A stretch of 64,000 nucleotides of DNA from Clostridia bacterium (GTDB lineage Bacteria > Bacillota > Clostridia > Oscillospirales > CAG-272). The position numbers and the translations under genes are program-made. The stretch spans positions 1-64,000 of the forward strand of contig JAFQEJ010000012.1 of NCBI GenBank assembly GCA_017399105.1, in the 5' to 3' direction. The notes beneath the pieces are model-generated. The model was given only the letters and a program-made list of their open reading frames with translations. It made no database searches and was not told where the DNA came from. Positions 59,635 to 64,000 of this stretch are shown here, in pieces (position 1 is the first letter of the stretch; every line of letters begins with the position of its first letter).

Positions 59635-60954
59635 ATGAAAACAATTCAATCTAACATTAAACTTATATCGAAGTCCCCGAATTGATCAATCATATCGGCA
59701 ATGAGGTCACAGTTTGCGGAATGATTCACAAAATTCGCAGAATGTCGGGATTTGCTTTTGTAATTCTGCGCACAAGGCACGGACTGCTGCAATGCGTATA
59801 TTCAGAAGATTATTCGCATTTTACGCTTAATCTGCTTACCGAAAACATGGCAGTATCGGTGATCGGAATTGTAGTTGAAGATAAACGAATCAGAGTTGGC
59901 TTTGAGCTGCGCTTATGCGAGGTGGAAATCTTATCTGTTCCCGAAAACGATCCTCCGCTGGTCATTAACGGCAAAAATATCCGCGCTTCGATCGAAACGC
60001 TGCTCGACTACAGACCGCTGACACTGCGAAATCCAAAGGAACTGGCAATCTTTCAGATTCAGGCAGAACTTTGCCGGGGATTCCGTGCTTTCCTTGATAA
60101 GAATGGCTTTACGGAAATTCACTCACCCAAGCTGGTCTCGGGCTCGGCAGAAGGCGGCGCCAATGTTTTCCGTCTGGACTATTTTGGAAAAGAAGCATTT
60201 TAGCGCAGAGTCCGCAGTTTTACAAACAAATGATGGTCGGTGTCTTTGAACGCGTCTACGAAATTGCACCGGTCTTTCGCGCTGAAAAGCATGACACCTC
60301 ACGGCATATCAATGAGTACACAAGCATTGATCTGGAGGTTGGATTCATCGACAGCTATGAAGAATTGATGCAGATAGAAGCAGCGATGCTGAAAGAAGTT
60401 TTCACACATGTACGCAGTGCCTGTGCAGAAGAAATTTCTCTGCTTAGTGCGATTGTTCCCGATGTCGGGGAAATCCCCGCACTTTCTTTCTGCGAAGCCA
60501 AGGAGCTTGTGGCAAAAATCTGCAATCGCAGGATCACCGACTTCGATGATTTTGAGCCCGAGGAAGAGAAGCTGCTCTGTGAGATCATCCAAAAGCAGAC
60601 AGGCAGCAAATTTGTCTTTGTGACGCGTTATAAGTCCTCGAAGCGGCCTTTTATGCGATGGACAGCACTGACGATCACAGTATAACCGAAAGCTTTGACC
60701 TGCTTTTCCGAGGACTTGAGATCACAACCGGCGGTCAGCGGATTCACTTCTATCACGGTCAGGTGGCAAAGATGAGAGCGCGCGGGATGGAAATTGAACC
60801 TTTTGCAAGCTATCTGATGGCGCACAAATACGGGCTCCCGCCCCATGGCGGTATGGGAATCGGACTTGAGCGACTGACAGCGCGGCTGCTGGGATTTGAG
60901 AATATACGGCGAGCGACGCTCTTTCCGCGGGATGTGAAGCGAATAATACCCTAA
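59635..60954 (+). pseudogene. aspS: Aspartyl-tRNA synthetase (archaeal/non-discriminating type), disrupted by three frameshifts
   Basis: The gene would encode about 440 residues that charge Asp to tRNA(Asp) and perhaps tRNA(Asn). The anticodon-binding OB domain (EVTVCGMIHKIRRMSGFAFV), class II motif 2 (FRAEKHDTSRHINEYTSID) and motif 3 (GMGIGLERLTARLLGFENI) are intact. They lie in three frames: changes occur near 59662-59664, at the T run 60198-60201 and at the T run 60649-60652. One T added at each site restores a continuous frame. GGAGG precedes the ATG. Real pseudogene, assembly error or transcriptional slippage remain open. Confidence 0.85.
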
Positions 60955-60975
60955 ATCCAAAAAGAGAGCAGTTTA

Positions 60976-61521
60976 TGTACAAGTCCATAAAACGGACAAT
61001 AGACAAAAAGAGCCTCCTATGGTAGAATAAAAGAACTACCATAAGAGATTTTGTCATGCCAAGAAAATATTGCCACATACGAGTATATGAACAAGAAATA
61101 ACGGAATTGAGAGCGCAAGGGAAAACGAGGAAAGAGATTATGTGGAAATACAGCATCAGCAAAATGTGCCGTTTTTAAGATATCGAGAAATGGCTATTAT
61201 GACTATGTCAAACGGACGGATATACCGGCATGAGATCTGCCTCCTGCAGAAAAGATACGGGAATGTCAGGATAAATGCGGAAAGACCTACGGATACCGCC
61301 GTGTGCACTCTGGCTGGAACGAAACCGCATCCATAAGAAATTGAAAACTTTTGAGTAATCTCGTCTCCTCATTGACCAGTATAGCCATTTCTACAACAAC
61401 GAGAAAATTCTAACAAAACAAAACTGACTCCGCTTGAAATTCGAAGCCAGTTTGCTGCTTAATTTTTGATATTTGCTACCGTAGGTGATTCTTTTGTACT
61501 GTCCGTACATTTTGGGGCACA
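60976..61521 (+). mobile_element. Decayed IS3-family element
   Basis: A 546-bp remnant. It starts TGTACAAGTCC and ends in GGGGCACA, with related end sequences containing ACGGACA in opposite orientations. An OrfA start (MPRKYCHIRVYEQEITELRA, from 61056) is followed by frameshifted OrfB pieces such as RECQDKCGKTYGYRRVH and the C-terminal LTPLEIRSQFAA ending near 61463. Full elements are over 1.2 kb, so internal sequence is lost. It differs from the IS at 1-280. Confidence 0.75.
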
Positions 61522-61555
61522 TCAACAGTCTTCTTTTTTGTCTTATTTCAATCGA

Positions 61556-61795
61556 TTATCGCGCCTTTTTATAATGCTGTCCGCTGTTATCCTCGCTTGC
61601 AGTGGAGGGAACTCCGTAAATATCGGTCAGTGACTCAGCTTCTTCCGCATTTTCGGGCGGAAGCACCGCACGCCCGGTGCATTCGTTTACCGATACCACC
61701 GGATTCTGCATGAAGATATCCAGACAGTTGAAAGGCGGTTTCTTTTCTTTATCAATATAGTCATCCTCGATAAAGGGAATCTTATCCTGAGACAT
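61556..61795 (-). CDS. Small hypothetical protein
   Basis: A 79-residue acidic protein starting MSQDKIPFIEDDYIDKEKKP. The middle segment NECTGRAVLPPENAEEAESLTDIYGVP recalls a small protein family in Clostridia with ECTG and paired acidic residues before DIY. It has no membrane segment or signal. The ATG follows AGGAGG. It is transcribed away from the GntR-ABC operon, sharing an intergenic region of about 160 bp. Function is unknown. Confidence 0.65.
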   Translation of the reverse strand: MSQDKIPFIEDDYIDKEKKPPFNCLDIFMQNPVVSVNECTGRAVLPPENAEEAESLTDIYGVPSTASEDNSGQHYKKAR

Positions 61796-61866
61796 ATTTG
61801 AAACCTCCTGCCGATTTAAGTCGGCGATTATAGTTTTTACGTTTTTATGAATTTTATGCAGCCCCC

Positions 61867-61937
61867 TTGACAAACCAAAATATGTATGATACCATATAAC
61901 CGTAATATTACGATTAGTACAGTTAGTACACATTAAT
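61867..61937 (+). promoter_or_regulatory. Promoter and operator region of the GntR-ABC operon
   Basis: TTGACA (61867-61872) and TACCAT (61890-61895) with a 17-bp spacer. CGTAATATTACG (61901-61912) is a perfect 12-bp palindrome right after the -10 box, and TTAGTACA occurs twice in tandem at about 61914-61932. One of these is the likely binding site of the GntR protein. Confidence 0.7.
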
Positions 61938-61954
61938 TCAAAGGAGGTCGAGCC

Positions 61955-62329
61955 ATGGATCCGAGTGTGTTCAGCATAGACTATCGAAGCCGAAAACCCA
62001 TTTATGAACAGCTGGTGGACTCGGTATGCGAGCTGTTGCTCTGCGGCATTATTACCGCCGATGAGCAGATGCCCTCGGTACGCGCCATGTCGGGCGAGCT
62101 TGCCATCAATCCGAATACCATTCAAAAAGCATACGCAGAGCTGGAGCGCCGCGGCATCATCTATTCCATCCCCGGCAGAGGCAGCTTTATTTCGTCCAAC
62201 ACCACAGAACTGACCGATACCCTGAAGGCATCCATACTGAAGGAAGCCGAAGAAAAATTAAGCGAAGCGAAAAATCAGGGTATTGGCAGAGATGACATCC
62301 TGTCTGTCATTGACAGAATCTGGAGGTAA
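61955..62329 (+). CDS. GntR family regulator, YtrA subfamily
   Basis: A 124-residue repressor. The N-terminal winged helix (DYRSRKPIYEQLVDSV, then MPSVRAMSGELAINPNTIQKAYAELERRG) is followed by a short helical tail, as in the YtrA subfamily, which lacks a large effector domain. It normally controls the ABC transporter genes downstream. The ATG follows AAAGGAGG. It lies 3 bp before the ATPase gene. Confidence 0.92.
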   Translation: MDPSVFSIDYRSRKPIYEQLVDSVCELLLCGIITADEQMPSVRAMSGELAINPNTIQKAYAELERRGIIYSIPGRGSFISSNTTELTDTLKASILKEAEEKLSEAKNQGIGRDDILSVIDRIWR

Positions 62330-62332
62330 ACC

Positions 62333-63238
62333 ATGGGAACAATCAATATAAACGGTGTATCCAAAACCTTCGGCGATGTAAAATCGCTCTCATTTGTCAC
62401 TTCCGAGATTAAACAAGGCTCGATTTATGGCATGATCGGCTCAAACGGCTCGGGAAAATCCACCCTGCTCCGCATCATGAGCGGCATCTTCAAACCGGAC
62501 ACCGGCGAGGTTTTATACAGCGGCATGCCGGTCTGGGAGAATAATACTATAAAAAATCAGATTGTCTATATATCGGACGAAGCATACTTTCATCCGCATT
62601 CAACCATTGAAGACATGTCGGGCTTTCTGTCACGAATCTATACCAACTATGACAAAACACTCTGCAGCAGACTCTGTGATGATTTTTCCCTTGATGCGCG
62701 CCGCAGGATCAATACCTTCTCTAAGGGAATGCAGAAGCAGGCGTCGGTCATCCTTGCCCTCTCCTGCCGTCCTACCTATCTGTTATGTGATGAAACCTTT
62801 GACGGACTTGATCCGGTCATGCGTCAGTTGGTCAAGGGACTGATCGCCGCCGATGTAGCCGAGCGAGGTCTGACACCGGTCATCGCTTCCCACAACCTGC
62901 GTGAGCTGGAAGATATCTGTGATCACATCGGACTGCTTCATAAGGGCGGTATCCTCTTCGAGCGTGACATCGACGATCTGAAGCTGAATATCCACAAGAT
63001 TCAGGCTGTTTTCGGCACACAGAACAGTGAGGAAATTCTCTCGGGACTCAGTATTGTTACCTGCAATAAACGGGGCAGTCTCTATACCATCGTAGCAAGA
63101 GGCAACGAAAGGGAGCTGACCAAGCACCTGAACCGTCTGAATCCCACCTTCCTTGAGATGATTCCGCTCAGCCTTGAGGAAATTTTTATCAGTGAAATGG
63201 AGGACAGAGGCTATGACTTCTCAAAAATCGTACTTTAA
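62333..63238 (+). CDS. ABC transporter ATP-binding protein
   Basis: A 301-residue ATPase. Walker A GSNGSGKST lies near 38-46, the signature region reads FSKGMQKQASVILAL in place of LSGGQ, and Walker B is YLLCDETFDGLD. A C-terminal regulatory domain of about 80 residues follows. The variant signature is common in YtrB/BceA-like exporters regulated by GntR. It overlaps the permease gene by 26 bp. Likely role: antibiotic or cell-wall-stress export. Confidence 0.9.
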   Translation: MGTININGVSKTFGDVKSLSFVTSEIKQGSIYGMIGSNGSGKSTLLRIMSGIFKPDTGEVLYSGMPVWENNTIKNQIVYISDEAYFHPHSTIEDMSGFLSRIYTNYDKTLCSRLCDDFSLDARRRINTFSKGMQKQASVILALSCRPTYLLCDETFDGLDPVMRQLVKGLIAADVAERGLTPVIASHNLRELEDICDHIGLLHKGGILFERDIDDLKLNIHKIQAVFGTQNSEEILSGLSIVTCNKRGSLYTIVARGNERELTKHLNRLNPTFLEMIPLSLEEIFISEMEDRGYDFSKIVL

Positions 63239-64000
63239 CATAAAGTTTGCGCTGGACAGTCTGAGACGAAGCTGGCCAACAGCAGTTCTCTTTACGCTGA
63301 TTCTCTTCTTTTCCATGCCGGTTGCTCTCCTTATCAGCGTTCAGAATGTGGATATGCAGTATGTTTTTACCGATGTATGTATCTTCCTCATTGTCGGCAT
63401 CGCACGTTGTTTCACCTTTGTCATGGCAGTTTTTGCAGGTGTGGTCTGCTTCCGTCACATGCATAATCGCGTGTCTGCATACTACTATCACAGTCTGCCC
63501 ATCTCAAGAGAAGCGCACTATATTCATATGCTGACCACAGGGATGACATGCTATACTGCAGCACTGCTGATCAATACGCTCCTCTCACAGATAATCCTCA
63601 TCGGAAATTATAAGCTGGATGCTGCATATTCGGCAATGCTCTGGCAGGGAAGTCTGCAGAATCTGCTCTTCTTTGCGCTCTTCTTTGTGATCACTATGCT
63701 GGCAGGATCGCTCTGCGGCACCTCCATCGTACAGTTGATTATTGCATTGGTTATCCTCTATATCACGCCCCTTATGTGTGCATCGCTGGTGCTGCTCATG
63801 ACCAGATATATGCGCTATATGACATACGCTTCCGACTATTTCAGCATTGAGCTTGCCGAAAAGTTGTCACCGGGTATTCGTGTCATCACTTCGATCGAAG
63901 AGGAAACAATTTGTCTCGGTACTGCAGAGAATTTACTCTATCTGTTTTTCACTGTTATCATTGCCATCGCAGGTATTGCCATCTTCCGTTACCGCAAGGC
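63213..64000 (+). CDS. ABC transporter permease, N-terminal part (runs off window)
   Basis: The ATG at 63213 opens a frame of at least 262 residues to the window edge. It starts MTSQKSYFNIKFALDSLRRS and shows about six hydrophobic helices, matching the two-component exporter permeases paired with YtrA-type regulators (RHMHNRVSAYYYHSLPISRE is the typical cytoplasmic segment). It overlaps the ATPase gene end, so the two are co-translated. The C-terminus is outside the window. Confidence 0.85.
   Translation, partial: MTSQKSYFNIKFALDSLRRSWPTAVLFTLILFFSMPVALLISVQNVDMQYVFTDVCIFLIVGIARCFTFVMAVFAGVVCFRHMHNRVSAYYYHSLPISREAHYIHMLTTGMTCYTAALLINTLLSQIILIGNYKLDAAYSAMLWQGSLQNLLFFALFFVITMLAGSLCGTSIVQLIIALVILYITPLMCASLVLLMTRYMRYMTYASDYFSIELAEKLSPGIRVITSIEEETICLGTAENLLYLFFTVIIAIAGIAIFRYRK

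Noticed and set aside
1..64000. CRISPR array, tRNA, rRNA or prophage
   Set aside because: No regularly spaced repeats, cloverleaf-like sequence, rRNA segment or phage structural gene was seen on reading both strands.

Overview
The window comes from a spore-forming, Gram-positive member of the Clostridia, of the gut Oscillospirales/Lachnospirales kind. The basis is spoIIID, spoIIAA-spoIIAB-sigF, a YtvI-type protein, glgD beside glgC, a Prp protease with a pre-L27 carrying the cleavable N-terminus, and lipoproteins with Clostridia-style lipoboxes. GC content is moderate. Vegetative promoters are easy to see: many genes have TTGACA-like and TATAAT-like boxes exactly 17 bp apart. I see no rRNA, tRNA, CRISPR array or prophage.

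Layout. 1-280: edge of an IS3-family element. 304-2554: two carbohydrate-related proteins (DUF1080, DUF4091). 2707-4635: rubredoxin, a split chromate-type transporter and a GrpB protein. 4680-6678: zinc-type ABC transporter with its Fur-family regulator and a Fur-type operator. 6758-7893: rplU-prp-rpmA. 8126-10485: AraC-type regulator and a PurF-like protein that lacks the catalytic cysteine. 10642-11805: preQ1-I riboswitch, queT and queF. 11869-18385: oxidoreductase, then an MBOAT/DHHW O-acetylation pair with lipoproteins and an MBL-fold protein. 18403-21900: YtvI-like permease, acetyltransferases, a MetH-activation-domain protein and a lipoprotein cyclophilin. 21941-24221: PadR-DUF1700-DUF4097 operon with a perfect 20-bp operator, then spoIIID. 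24463-28115: MoxR-DUF58-membrane protein operon. Divergent from it, 28365-33145: TerB-N/TerB-C protein, DUF2791 ATPase and a DUF2079 membrane protein. 33261-37480: solute-binding lipoprotein, and an ECF sigma factor with a long C-terminal extension beside a membrane protein. 37540-39856: rpmG-secE-nusG-rplK-rplA. 40176-55593: lipid glycosyltransferase and the glycogen genes (glgP, GH13, glgA, glgD, glgC, glgB) around a giant membrane-anchored GH127 protein. 55728-57253: spoIIA operon. 57394-61521: acetyltransferase, nucleoside hydrolase, lipoprotein, an aspS gene broken by three frameshifts behind a leader-peptide attenuator, and a decayed IS3 element. 61556-64000: small protein, GntR (YtrA-type) regulator and ABC transporter running off the edge.

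The strongest unexplained signals are these. (1) Two ~160-bp dispersed elements (24289-24449, 34775-34934) share a multi-hairpin fold supported by compensatory base changes. (2) The aspS leader encodes a 12-residue peptide with Asp-Asn-Asp codons, followed by mutually exclusive antiterminator and terminator helices; the aspS gene itself is interrupted by three apparent single-T losses. (3) The TerB-N/C plus DUF2791 ATPase pair lacks its usual helicase partner. (4) The PurF homologue keeps its Fe-S cysteines and PRPP loop but has lost the glutaminase nucleophile. (5) Terminator-like hairpins sit at the very 5' end of the rplU and rpmG transcripts.
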